Shown here: positions 1 to 7,483 of the stretch, piece after piece
How the letters are laid out: every line of letters begins with the position of its first letter
Numbering within the stretch: position 1 is the stretch's first letter
Origin: Coprococcus_C hominis
GTDB lineage: Bacteria; Bacillota; Clostridia; Lachnospirales; Lachnospiraceae
Direction: 5' to 3' (one strand)
DNA length: 64,000 nt
Assembly (NCBI RefSeq): GCF_020687505.1
Contig: NZ_JAJEQT010000001.1
Program-made: the position numbers and the translations under genes
The notes under the pieces: generated by a model
The model's database searches: none
What the model was told of the DNA's origin: nothing
Seen by the model: only the letters and a program-made list of their open reading frames with translations

Positions 1-515
1 TTCGCACCATTTTCCGTAAGCTCCGCCGGTATTCTGCCCCAGTAATTTAGGTGTTCAAAATCCCGGAAGAACACGCCATGCACCATAAGTATCGGATATT
101 TTGTTTTACATATCTGCTTATCTGCCCGCGCAGCATTTCGCTTCGCACGCAGCTTCTCGAACTTTACTTCCCGTCTTACCGTCCGGATAATGATATGCAG
201 CATCACCAGATGCGCAATCGGAATCCAGCCACATATAAGCCCCAACACACGCCAGCGGATTCCCAGCTGCTGTGATGTCAGATACACGCTGATCATTCCA
301 ATCCAGAATATCGTAATCTCAACCAGGAAGATAATACACAGACGGATCAGCCAGTATTTTTTCTCTACCGTAATTCCTGCCGGACCATTCGCAAACCATC
401 GCTCATAGAATCCGCAAAACCCAAGAATCAGATAGATGGCTGCAAGCAATGTTGTCACATAAAATATCTGCAGCATGTTTTTACCAAAATTACATATCTT
501 CAATTTTCCTGTCAT
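1..515 (-). CDS. Membrane-anchored alpha/beta-hydrolase (lipase-like), 5' part only
   Basis: Only the first 171 codons are in the window; the gene runs off the left edge. The ATG at 515-513 has AGGAG six bases upstream. The reading frame begins with three hydrophobic stretches (roughly residues 14-31, 46-68 and 79-100), then a basic segment (RRE..KFEKLRAKR), then PILMVHGVFFRDFEHLNYWG near residue 147. The PxLMVHG segment is how lipases and PGAP1-like alpha/beta-hydrolases begin their core, with HG forming the oxyanion region, so a membrane-tethered esterase/lipase is likely. The catalytic Ser, Asp and His lie outside the window. It starts 19 bases after the DAK-like gene stop and is probably co-transcribed with it. 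Confidence 0.6.
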   Translation of the reverse strand, partial: MTGKLKICNFGKNMLQIFYVTTLLAAIYLILGFCGFYERWFANGPAGITVEKKYWLIRLCIIFLVEITIFWIGMISVYLTSQQLGIRWRVLGLICGWIPIAHLVMLHIIIRTVRREVKFEKLRAKRNAARADKQICKTKYPILMVHGVFFRDFEHLNYWGRIPAELTENGA

Positions 516-534
516 TGTTTTCTCCTATCGGCAT

Positions 535-825
535 CTATCCCTGCAGTCCTGCTGACTGACGGATCATATCCTCGACAACAATATCGTAGATCTCGCCAAC
601 TGTACTGCAATACTCCAGCACCTTCCAAGGCTCATTTGTATGAAAATGAATCTTCACCAGATCCTCGTCTCCAGCCGCGATCAAGCTGTTTCCCTCGATA
701 TGATCCGTGATATAATCTGCAATTTCATCCTCATCCAAATCCTTATCTCTCCGGTCGATCAGCAACTGCGTATCATACCGATATGCAAACTGATCATCTT
801 CTGCATCAATTGAATTCATTCCCAT
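535..825 (-). CDS. Small DAK-phosphatase/DegV-like domain protein (FakA C-terminal-like)
   Basis: A 96-residue acidic protein. Residues around RYDTQLLIDRRDKDLDEDEI, EGNSLIAAGDEDLVKIHFHT and EPWKVLEYCSTVGEIYDI match the C-terminal domain of the fatty-acid kinase/DhaK-like family (FakA, YloV), where the KIHFHT strand and following helix are conserved. Here the domain stands alone, as in many small clostridial proteins annotated as related to dihydroxyacetone kinase; no kinase domain is present, so catalysis is not claimed. I chose the ATG at 825 because GGAGGAAACGAAT precedes it with eight bases spacing. Two ATGs at 846 and 840 lack a comparable site. It is followed by the lipase-like gene. Confidence 0.6.
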   Translation of the reverse strand: MGMNSIDAEDDQFAYRYDTQLLIDRRDKDLDEDEIADYITDHIEGNSLIAAGDEDLVKIHFHTNEPWKVLEYCSTVGEIYDIVVEDMIRQSAGLQG

Positions 826-940
826 ATTCGTTTCCTCCATCTTCAATCTTTACTCTGCTTCCGTTATTTCCTTCGTAAACACATGTCTTCTCCAATTCCA
901 GCGTAGCCGCTTCTAGTTCAGCAATATCCAGCTTGCAGTG

Positions 941-1738
941 TTATCTGCGTCGCTCCAGCTTCGCTGCACGCATCATGTAACTTACATTGTTCACAAGCAG
1001 AATCATACATACATATACAAATCCCATAATATCTGTCTTAAACAAAAATGTAAAGATAAATATGACAATACACAAGATCAGGCATACCACATTTGTGCTC
1101 AAAAATGCCTGATACCCTGCACGGTACACAATCAACCGTTCTGCTTCATCACAAGAACTCATCCACACCTTATGAAACTGGAAGTCTAATGCATTTCCAC
1201 GTTTTTCCGGATTTAACTTTTTCTCAATATCAACAGTAAGTTTCGGAATCAGAATCTCAATTGCCATCGTTATCACGAACAACGCAACAGCAATCACCCA
1301 CATCGCGGACTGATATCCGCTCACTTTTCCATATCCTTTTTCTACATCATATAAGAAGCAGAAAAACAGACAAAGCTCTATAATCGAAAAAATGTTTGAC
1401 ATGATCATCGGTACATTCAACTTATCCTCCAATGTATCCCACAGATCATCATTTTCACGATCTTTCTGTAACTGTTTATATAATGCACTACATCTTGTAT
1501 ACGCGATTACCGGAAGCAAGCATCCAAGAAACGATACAACCGCGAAAAGTATCGGAATCGCATCAAACGCAAATGCTCGGATTGCTGTAACAACCGCGTC
1601 GAAACTCTGCGTCTTTTCTACCTTTCCCATGATTTTACCTACAATATATCCCGCCAGAAAACAAATTGCCAACGCGGAAATCAAAATGATTAATGCCTTT
1701 TTTGTTGATTTTTCCTTCGTTTTCTTATCTTTACTCAT
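941..1738 (-). CDS. DUF3169-like multi-pass membrane protein
   Basis: A 265-residue protein with a lysine-rich N-terminus (MSKDKKTKEKSTKK) and about six predicted membrane segments in pairs (residues ~14-34, 48-70, 105-127, 138-160 and two near the C-terminus). The cytosolic part carries LNPEKRGNALDFQFHKVW and SSCDEAERLIVY, which resemble the conserved block of DUF3169 proteins. Genes of that family typically sit beside XRE-type repressors, as here. The start at 1738 overlaps the regulator stop as ATGAGTAA, with GGAGG nine bases upstream, so the two are translationally coupled. Function is unknown; the setting suggests a membrane effector controlled by its neighbouring repressor. Confidence 0.6.
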   Translation of the reverse strand: MSKDKKTKEKSTKKALIILISALAICFLAGYIVGKIMGKVEKTQSFDAVVTAIRAFAFDAIPILFAVVSFLGCLLPVIAYTRCSALYKQLQKDRENDDLWDTLEDKLNVPMIMSNIFSIIELCLFFCFLYDVEKGYGKVSGYQSAMWVIAVALFVITMAIEILIPKLTVDIEKKLNPEKRGNALDFQFHKVWMSSCDEAERLIVYRAGYQAFLSTNVVCLILCIVIFIFTFLFKTDIMGFVYVCMILLVNNVSYMMRAAKLERRR

Positions 1739-1946
1739 CTTCCGCACCCTCCGTATATTCAAAGATATCTTCCACAGTCACGCCGCATGCTTTTGCAAGC
1801 TTCAACGCTAATGTGACCGACGGCGAATAATCGCCACGTTCAATCTGACTGATTGTCTGGCGCGATGTCTGCACCAAAGCACCCATCTCCTGCTGATTGA
1901 CTCCGAGCTTCGACCGGTATTCCTTCAAATGATTATTCAGTGGCAT
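1731..1946 (-). CDS. XRE-family HTH transcriptional regulator
   Basis: A 71-residue single-domain regulator: helix-turn-helix at residues ~5-58 with the typical LGVNQQEMGALVQTSRQTIS and IERGDYSPSVTLALKLAKA segments, then a short acidic tail (EDIFEYTEGAEDE). It resembles the compact Cro/C1-type repressors that pair with DUF3169 or ABC-transporter genes. The ATG at 1946 lies within the end of the upstream gene (14-base overlap) and is preceded by GGAGAGGAG. The operon promoter about 840 bases upstream is surrounded by three similar dyads, so I infer autoregulation of the three-gene operon by this protein. Confidence 0.8.
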   Translation of the reverse strand: MPLNNHLKEYRSKLGVNQQEMGALVQTSRQTISQIERGDYSPSVTLALKLAKACGVTVEDIFEYTEGAEDE

Positions 1947-2673
1947 CGTGATTCTCCTCTCCACCATGATATTTCGGATTCACAAACACAAAGGTTTCCC
2001 ACACCTTTTTATTTTTCACTCCTCCAAAAATCATGTTTCCGTACAGATTTGAAAATATCACTGCATAGCAGATTCCAAAAGCAAGATTATCCATTGCCAT
2101 CCAGCCAACAGTGAACCCGACAACAGCCCCAAGAAGATATCCGAATGCAACATTCTTTTTCTCCTTTGGATCCATATTCTTCTTGTAAACAAGTTCATCT
2201 CCCCACTCGATTCCAGCCCAGAATCCGTCGCTCATACAGCCTTTCATGTAGTTGCGGATCATATCCTCAATCTTATTTTTCTGGTCGGACAACGTATCCG
2301 GCAGATACCATAAAATAAGCTTCATCGCAGCTTTACTATCTTCAAAAATCTCTTTCAATTTCCTGACAGCTTCCTGACTCTCCATCCGCCGTTCACCTGC
2401 CATAGCTTCTGTCTCTCCGGCTTCTATAAAATAATCCTCAATCCTCTCAAACACATATATTCCGACCAGTTTTTTCTCCTGATAAATGCCGCACACCTTT
2501 CCGTTACTTACCAGTGCCTTGTCTACAGCTTTTTTTATATTCTCACTGGATGCCTCAATCGGTACTGCCTCGCCCACATGGGCGCCCAGCTGGAAATCCT
2601 CTCTATCCACACGCTTACCCTTGATCGTATAGATTTTCAGCTTCTTATCCGCTTTTACAGTTCCAATCTCCAT
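1933..2673 (-). CDS. Unrecognised protein with C-terminal membrane region, first gene of XRE operon
   Basis: A 246-residue protein I do not recognise. The N-terminal ~80 residues form a small alpha/beta-looking domain containing IYTIKGKRVDRE and KVCGIYQEKKLVGIYVF. The middle (~85-165) is charged and helical with WYLPDTLSDQKNKIEDMIRN. Residues ~175-220 are two hydrophobic segments (FGYLLGAVVGFTVGWMAM and FGICYAVIFSNLYGNMIF), so it is probably membrane anchored. The last residues GGEENHDATE overlap the XRE start. ATG at 2673 is preferred over GTG at 2682 because GGAG lies eight bases before it. It is the promoter-proximal gene of the operon; with DUF3169 it may form the membrane output of the regulator. 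Confidence 0.5.
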   Translation of the reverse strand: MEIGTVKADKKLKIYTIKGKRVDREDFQLGAHVGEAVPIEASSENIKKAVDKALVSNGKVCGIYQEKKLVGIYVFERIEDYFIEAGETEAMAGERRMESQEAVRKLKEIFEDSKAAMKLILWYLPDTLSDQKNKIEDMIRNYMKGCMSDGFWAGIEWGDELVYKKNMDPKEKKNVAFGYLLGAVVGFTVGWMAMDNLAFGICYAVIFSNLYGNMIFGGVKNKKVWETFVFVNPKYHGGEENHDATE

Positions 2674-2746
2674 ATCACACACTCCATTCTTCCGCGCCCT
2701 TACATAATTGCATTGCCCGGTTATTTATACTCACTCTTTTTATACT

Positions 2747-2834
2747 TGACAACTATTCTTGTCATTTGTGCACGATCTATATATAGCATATGACAAGTTT
2801 TCTTGTCAATATATTTTGACAACTTTCTCTGTCA
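2747..2834 (-). promoter_or_regulatory. Promoter with three operator-like dyads (TGACAA-N6-TTGTCA)
   Basis: Three 18-bp dyads occur at 2747-2764, 2791-2808 and 2817-2834. The first two are TGACAA-N6-TTGTCA; the third is TGACA-N8-TGTCA. A minus-strand promoter fits here: -35 TTGACA at 2809-2804, overlapping dyad 2, an 18-base spacer, and -10 TATATA at 2785-2780. Dyad 1 sits downstream of the likely start site. Occupancy of the middle dyad would block RNA polymerase, so these are the obvious candidate operators for the XRE protein of the operon. Confidence 0.65.
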
Positions 2835-2865
2835 TTTTTTCGTTTGCTTTCCTCTACCCCGGGTG

Positions 2866-3238
2866 TCACCACATCGTGGGTTTTTCCGCTCGCATTCCAC
2901 TCCTCACGCCCAGTTTTCTCTCCGTCACCTGCCTATTAGTTTCCGGTTTGGGTTGTCTCACTTGCTTTTCTCTCCCCAAACCCACGCCATGGGTTTTTCC
3001 TCTCGTTTCTTACCCCACACGCCCAGTTTTCTCTCCTCCACCTGCCTATTAGCTTCTAGTTTGGGGTTTCTCGCTTACTTTTCTCTTTCTACGCCCACGA
3101 CGTGGTTTTTTCCGCTCATATCCTTCTCCTCACGCCCAGTTTTCTCTCCGCTCCCCATCAATCAGCTTCCGGGGTGGGTTTTCACGCTTGTTTTTCTCTT
3201 CCTGCACCCACGACGTGGGTTTTCTCCCTTGCAAACAC
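2866..3238. repeat. Tandem array of a 113-bp non-coding repeat (about 3.3 copies)
   Basis: The segment ACGCCCAGTTTTCTCTCC begins at 2906, 3019 and 3132, and a GTGG(G)TTTT segment begins at 2876, 2989, 3102 and 3215: the period is 113 bp in every case. Each unit contains a short dyad of the type CCCACG-A-CGTGGG followed by a T-tract, and a GCCTATTAG/CAATCAG segment. The strand is strongly pyrimidine-rich. Because 113 is not a multiple of three, the unit cannot encode a repeated peptide in one frame. The array starts directly upstream of the XRE-operon operators; no gene is seen in it. Confidence 0.85.
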
Positions 3239-3261
3239 CCGCGCACACCAATTTAATAAAA

Positions 3262-3491
3262 TGTATCTAACCATGCGGTCAACTCATATATAATATGTTT
3301 GGAATTTAGAAGTTCTTGATGTTCTGTTTGATACACAGCAATACCTGAACACGATGTTCAGGTAAGCCGCCACTGAGCCATGGACGGCGAATTGGCGGCG
3401 GTTGCGTGCATGTTTATTACCTATATCAGAACATCTTAGAACTTCTTAATTTCAATACATCATATATGAGTTGACCACATGGCTAGATACA
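3262..3491. mobile_element. MITE-like 230-bp element with 65-nt imperfect terminal inverted repeats
   Basis: The left end 3262-3326 (begins TGTATCTAACCATGCGGTCA) and the reverse complement of 3427-3491 (TGTATCTAGCCATGTGGTCA) match along all 65 nt with scattered mismatches and compensating single-base gaps. Inside are two more hairpins: ACCTGAACA-cga-TGTTCAGGT at 3343-3363 and GCCGCCA/TGGCGGC at 3366-3399. No open frame of note is present. Long inverted ends around a non-coding core are the hallmark of a miniature inverted-repeat element; a structured non-coding RNA is the alternative. No clear target duplication was found in the AT-rich flanks. Confidence 0.6.
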
Positions 3492-3520
3492 AAATTAACA
3501 GGATGCGCGGGGATTCGCTC

Positions 3521-3565
3521 ATAAAAAAACGCCATGCAATTGGGAATCCCAAACGCATGGCGTTT
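3521..3565 (-). terminator. Intrinsic terminator of the Sel1-repeat gene
   Basis: Read on the minus strand, an 11-bp stem AAACGCCATGC/GCATGGCGTTT closes a 17-base loop and is followed by a run of T. It lies 14 bases after the stop codon at 3580. Confidence 0.9.
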
Positions 3566-3579
3566 CATAAACTCTAAAC

Positions 3580-6300
3580 TTATTCTGCTTTTCCGATTGA
3601 AAGGAATCCATTGTCGTTCGACTGAAGCAGGAACGAAAGTCCAATCTTCTTCTTTGCTTCCTCGGTTGCAACATAGATCTCGCCAGTCTCAACCAGAGAC
3701 TTCGCAATCTCAAGCACCTTATCCTTGAACATCATCATCTCACGACGATCTCTGGAGCTCAGTTTGAACAGATACTGGTTCTTTGAACTGATCAACAGGA
3801 TACTGTAAGAATGTACGTTGTTCTTTGTCTCACGCATACCGGAACCGATCATACGGGAGTTCGCAATGATAATCTCTGCATTCTCATCCGGCAGGTACTC
3901 AGACAGGATCAGCTTGTAAATCTTCAGGTAATCTTCCTCCTGATCTGCACTGACTGGCATCTCAGCAACTGCAAATTCTACAACGGAATCTGCAAGTTTG
4001 ATCGTACCACCCTCGTCGTTGATTACGGCTGTACTCTCCTTCGGAACGCACAGACGGAAGAACTTGTTCTCGATCACCTTCTGTCCACTCGTTGGCTGCT
4101 TGATAACAAGGTCTGTATACTTCTTCTCCAACATATTCATAGAGATAATCGCGCTGTCATCACCGGTCTCCGCAATCTCACACAACTCACGATACAAGTC
4201 TACGATATCCGGTGTGATATACGCTACCATCTCAACAATCTTCTTCACGGCAGGGACATATGCCTGTTTAGCACTCTGCATATAAAACTCGATCTGCTTG
4301 CTCATATCGCTTGTCTTGCCAGCCTTATACTCGATGACCTTGAACAGGTTGTCCTTATCGAAGTCCTCATATCCATTGTCGTAAGCTTTCTCAAAGTACT
4401 TGATACTCTTGATCTCGCCACGATAATTCTCATCTGCCTCCTGCTGCTGGTAGATCTTACCAAGCTCATAAGCAGCCTGATAGCTTCCCAGTCCAAGGGC
4501 TTCCAAAAATGCTTTCTCAATCTCATACGAATTTGCAATGTAGAACACCTGACTCTGCTTGTACAAGGCAACCTTCAAAGCTGCCTGTCCGCTTCCGGCT
4601 TCTACGGAACGCTCCCATGTCTCCACAGAACGCTGCAAATCCTCGTTGCCAAGCTCCTGAATATCCTTGATATAAGCTTCTGCTTCCAGAATACCATTTG
4701 CCTGCGCTTCCTTGAAATACTCTAACGCCTTGATACCATCACGCTTCGTACGAAGTACACCATAGTAATAAAAACGTCCGAGATAGAATGCAACCCGTCG
4801 ATGACCGAGACGATGTGCGGTCTCGTACCAGTTGAGTGCCTTCATGTAATCCTTCATCTTCTGATCGTAAATGTTACCAAGCAGGAATGCCAGATCCGGA
4901 TCTTTCGTCGCATCAAACAACTGCTTTGCGTAACTGATCGTCTTCTCGAGATCCTTATACGGTGAATCATCATCGTAATACAGCTCGATCAACAGATAAC
5001 TTGCCTTAATACTACCAAGCTTCAATGCCTGCTTTGCAGCCGCCATCGCGCCCTCGTAGTCCTCTAAGTAATAGCAGTACAATGCCTCACTATAATACTG
5101 GTTATCCTTACGGTTCAAGCTCTGGTCACTAACCAGGGTTGGATCAACGAATGCGAACGAGTTCGCTGTCTCGAAAATGATCTCCTCGTACTGCTCGATG
5201 ATCTCCATGGATGCACATACAAAACGCATACATGCAAGACGCTTACCCTGATAGAACGCAAAGGTTACAATACCCTTTTCCATCTCCTTGTGGTAGAACG
5301 TTGTGCAGATACCATCTGCATATTCTGTGATGTATGCTTTCAACTGTAATTCCTCGTCAAATGCATCGTTGCAATAACGAAGATAATTCTCCAATGTCTT
5401 TTTGGAATCTCTTGGAATACTGTCATAGCTTACATACATCGCAAAATCCTTGTAAGTAAGGCTTGGTGCATAATATTCCTCGTCCGTATCGCTGTTGATG
5501 GTCTTTACCCAGTCCTTAGGAAGCTTGTGGATATAACCATCAATCTGGTTATGTACATAGGTGTACTGATACTGCAAACGTGCCGGATCGATTGCTTTAT
5601 ACTTTGGTTCCTTGCCTTTCGCACGTCTTGCCTCTGCAATCTCTGTATACAGTTTGTCCTTCTCTTCGAACTCAATACTGTCTGTATGCTGACTTGCATA
5701 ATCGACACGGTCATACGCAGCCTTTGCTTTCGTATCTCCCATATCTGCAAGCTTCTTGTACCACGACATTGCCTTCTCGTAATCCACCGGTACGACAAAA
5801 TCACTCTTGTTTCCATACTGATCGATACGATTTAGACCATTCTCATAGATACTACCGAGATTCATGTACGCTGCCTTGATACCACACTCCGTTGCCTTCT
5901 CAAAGAATGTAATCGCCTTTGAGAAATTCTGAATATCCAACAACATCTGTGCGAGCTTGTAGATCATCTCGCCATCCTTACTCAAATTCGTATATTTCTC
6001 ATAGTACTGTGTCGCCTTATTCAAATCCACATCGACAATACAGTTGCTATACTTTCCGGTCTCATACAGCTCCCCTAATATTTTCAAGGCATCCGTACCG
6101 AAATTCTTATAATTCGGATCCATGATTGCAATATCTACAATCTTTTCGAATATCTCTACGGCGTCCTCGGCATTTCCATTTTCCATCAGGTTGATTGCCT
6201 TATCATATTGAAGTTCTACGTTGCTCTTGGCTGACTTTTTCTTGCCGCCAAGACCGGACAAAAACGGAATCTTGCTAAAAAAACTGCTAAGCTTTCCCAT
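3580..6300 (-). CDS. Large Sel1/TPR-like repeat protein with two PsbP/DUF1795-like domains
   Basis: A 906-residue cytosolic-looking protein without signal peptide. Residues ~25-205 and ~395-700 are helical repeats of the Sel1/TPR type (for example AITFFEKATECGIKAAYMNL, ALNWYETAHRLGHRRVAFYL, KALEYFKEAQANGILEAEAY, SIKYFEKAYDNGYEDF). Between them (~250-385) is a mixed domain with IHKLPKDWVKTINSDTDEEY and DGICTTFYHKEMEKGIVTF. The C-terminus (~735-895) has a similar fold signature (ENKFFRLCVPKESTAVINDE, MRETKNNVHSYSILLISSKN); both resemble small lipoprotein-like DUF1795/PsbP domains, by eye only. Sel1 proteins usually act as scaffolds. It has its own promoter, a perfect AAGGAGG site and a terminator, so it is monocistronic. 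Confidence 0.7.
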   Translation of the reverse strand: MGKLSSFFSKIPFLSGLGGKKKSAKSNVELQYDKAINLMENGNAEDAVEIFEKIVDIAIMDPNYKNFGTDALKILGELYETGKYSNCIVDVDLNKATQYYEKYTNLSKDGEMIYKLAQMLLDIQNFSKAITFFEKATECGIKAAYMNLGSIYENGLNRIDQYGNKSDFVVPVDYEKAMSWYKKLADMGDTKAKAAYDRVDYASQHTDSIEFEEKDKLYTEIAEARRAKGKEPKYKAIDPARLQYQYTYVHNQIDGYIHKLPKDWVKTINSDTDEEYYAPSLTYKDFAMYVSYDSIPRDSKKTLENYLRYCNDAFDEELQLKAYITEYADGICTTFYHKEMEKGIVTFAFYQGKRLACMRFVCASMEIIEQYEEIIFETANSFAFVDPTLVSDQSLNRKDNQYYSEALYCYYLEDYEGAMAAAKQALKLGSIKASYLLIELYYDDDSPYKDLEKTISYAKQLFDATKDPDLAFLLGNIYDQKMKDYMKALNWYETAHRLGHRRVAFYLGRFYYYGVLRTKRDGIKALEYFKEAQANGILEAEAYIKDIQELGNEDLQRSVETWERSVEAGSGQAALKVALYKQSQVFYIANSYEIEKAFLEALGLGSYQAAYELGKIYQQQEADENYRGEIKSIKYFEKAYDNGYEDFDKDNLFKVIEYKAGKTSDMSKQIEFYMQSAKQAYVPAVKKIVEMVAYITPDIVDLYRELCEIAETGDDSAIISMNMLEKKYTDLVIKQPTSGQKVIENKFFRLCVPKESTAVINDEGGTIKLADSVVEFAVAEMPVSADQEEDYLKIYKLILSEYLPDENAEIIIANSRMIGSGMRETKNNVHSYSILLISSKNQYLFKLSSRDRREMMMFKDKVLEIAKSLVETGEIYVATEEAKKKIGLSFLLQSNDNGFLSIGKAE

Positions 6301-6344
6301 CTGATATCCTCCTTTGTGGTCTTTCCCCCTGCATAATTATTTAT

Positions 6345-6373
6345 ATAATAACATAGTTAAAATTCTTATGCAA
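6345..6373 (-). promoter_or_regulatory. Promoter of the Sel1-repeat gene
   Basis: Minus strand: -35 TTGCAT at 6373-6368, 17-base spacer, -10 TATTAT at 6350-6345. It lies between the crh stop and the Sel1 gene start, about 40 bases before the ATG. Confidence 0.6.
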
Positions 6374-6379
6374 CAAAGA

Positions 6380-6637
6380 CTACTTGACAGATTCAATATA
6401 ATTTTTCATTTCCTCGACAGCAACCTCCTCATCCGGTCCATTGGCTTCGATTTCAAGCGCATCCCCGTTACCGAATCCAAGGCTCATCATTCCCATGATG
6501 CTTTTCGCATTGATTCTCCGGTTCTGAGAATTGATTGTAATTTTACTCTCATACTTGCTTGCAATCTGCACGAGAACGGCCACCGGTCTTGCCTCTGCAT
6601 CTGCTGGTAAATTCACAACGACTGTCTTACTGATCAT
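6380..6637 (-). CDS. crh: Crh-like HPr paralogue lacking the phosphorylatable histidine
   Basis: An 85-residue HPr-fold protein. The HPr active-site motif H-A-R-P reads E-A-R-P here (Glu15), so it cannot accept phosphate from enzyme I. The regulatory-serine motif NAKSIMGMMSLG is intact with Ser46, the HprK target. This pattern is that of Bacillus Crh, which has Gln15 and works as a CcpA corepressor. The position also fits: Bacillus crh follows whiA in the rapZ(yvcJ)-whiA cluster. The ATG overlaps the end of whiA by 11 bases and is preceded by AAGGAGG. It is the last gene before the Sel1 promoter. Crh-type function is inferred; the true PTS HPr must be elsewhere. Confidence 0.8.
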   Translation of the reverse strand: MISKTVVVNLPADAEARPVAVLVQIASKYESKITINSQNRRINAKSIMGMMSLGFGNGDALEIEANGPDEEVAVEEMKNYIESVK

Positions 6638-7481
6638 TTTGGTTCCTCCTTAGCTCATTGGCTATATCACTTATTTTTTTCAATCTATGATTGACTCCGG
6701 ATTTTCCAAGCGGTGGATTTAATTTCTTACCAAGCTCCACTAGACTCGTATCCGGTTCTTCCATACGCAGACTTGCGATCTCCCGCAAACGCTCTGGAAG
6801 ATATTTTAATCCCTTTGTCTGTTCAATATACGTGATGTCTTCCATCTGCTTGACGGCAGCACTCACAACCTTGTTTAAGTTCGCAGTCTCACAATTTACA
6901 CGCCGGTTGACGGAATTGCGCATGTCTTTTAAAATGCGTATATTTTCCATATCCATCAGGGACACATGCGCCCCCATGATATTTAACAGATCAACGATCA
7001 TTGATCCATCCTTGATGTAAACCACATAATATTTTTTGCGCTGGATCTGCTTCGGTTCGATTGAAAAATCACGAATCAGTCTGGCTAACATATCCGCCTG
7101 TTCCGCATGGTCACAGACGATCTCGAAATGATACCCCTTCTCCGGATCAGTCAGGGAGCCAGTTGCCAGAAATGCCCCGCGGATAAATGCCTGCTTACAG
7201 CAATTCCGTTCTACCAGAATCGGATTCACCGAAAGATAATCTCCATGATCCGTCAGCTTTAACATCTGTCTGCCCTCTGGTGTGTTAATATCCACATCCA
7301 GAAGTGCAGTAAGCTTCGTGATTTTCTCCTGTAAGATCGTGTTTTCCCCGCGCATCGTCCAGACACCATCCCGGTATTCACCGGACATTGCGATCATAGC
7401 AGCAAGCTCTGCCATCCGGCAATGTCTGCCTGTGCTGATATGGGAAAGCAGTTCCGCTTTCACCTTTGATGAAAACGACAT
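6627..7481 (-). CDS. whiA: WhiA, DNA-binding regulator/cell-division factor
   Basis: A 284-residue protein with the two WhiA parts: an N-terminal LAGLIDADG-like domain (residues ~1-190; begins MSFSSKVKAEL, with AFIRGAFLATGSLTDPEKGY) and a C-terminal helix-turn-helix (ELGKKLNPPLGKSGVNHRLK). It is slightly shorter than many homologues (~310). WhiA is needed for sporulation septation in Streptomyces and influences cell division and chromosome segregation in Bacillus. It starts two bases after rapZ and its end overlaps crh. The cluster rapZ-whiA-crh matches Bacillus apart from the missing yvcK/mgfK gene between rapZ and whiA. Confidence 0.95.
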   Translation of the reverse strand: MSFSSKVKAELLSHISTGRHCRMAELAAMIAMSGEYRDGVWTMRGENTILQEKITKLTALLDVDINTPEGRQMLKLTDHGDYLSVNPILVERNCCKQAFIRGAFLATGSLTDPEKGYHFEIVCDHAEQADMLARLIRDFSIEPKQIQRKKYYVVYIKDGSMIVDLLNIMGAHVSLMDMENIRILKDMRNSVNRRVNCETANLNKVVSAAVKQMEDITYIEQTKGLKYLPERLREIASLRMEEPDTSLVELGKKLNPPLGKSGVNHRLKKISDIANELRRNQNDQ

Positions 7482-7483
7482 AC

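Noticed and set aside
2803..3270. Plus-strand 155-codon frame with repeated peptides over the 113-bp array
   Set aside because: The repeat period is not a multiple of three, so related peptides appear in all frames; there is no ribosome site and the composition is that of non-coding pyrimidine-rich DNA.
3366..3399. GCCACTG segment reminiscent of a cobalamin riboswitch
   Set aside because: No B12 box or other conserved riboswitch blocks are nearby; the motif lies inside the hairpin core of the inverted-repeat element.
3811..4725. Long plus-strand frame (304 codons) within the Sel1 gene
   Set aside because: Antisense shadow of a strongly coding minus-strand gene; Cys/Leu/Ile-rich, with no ribosome site.
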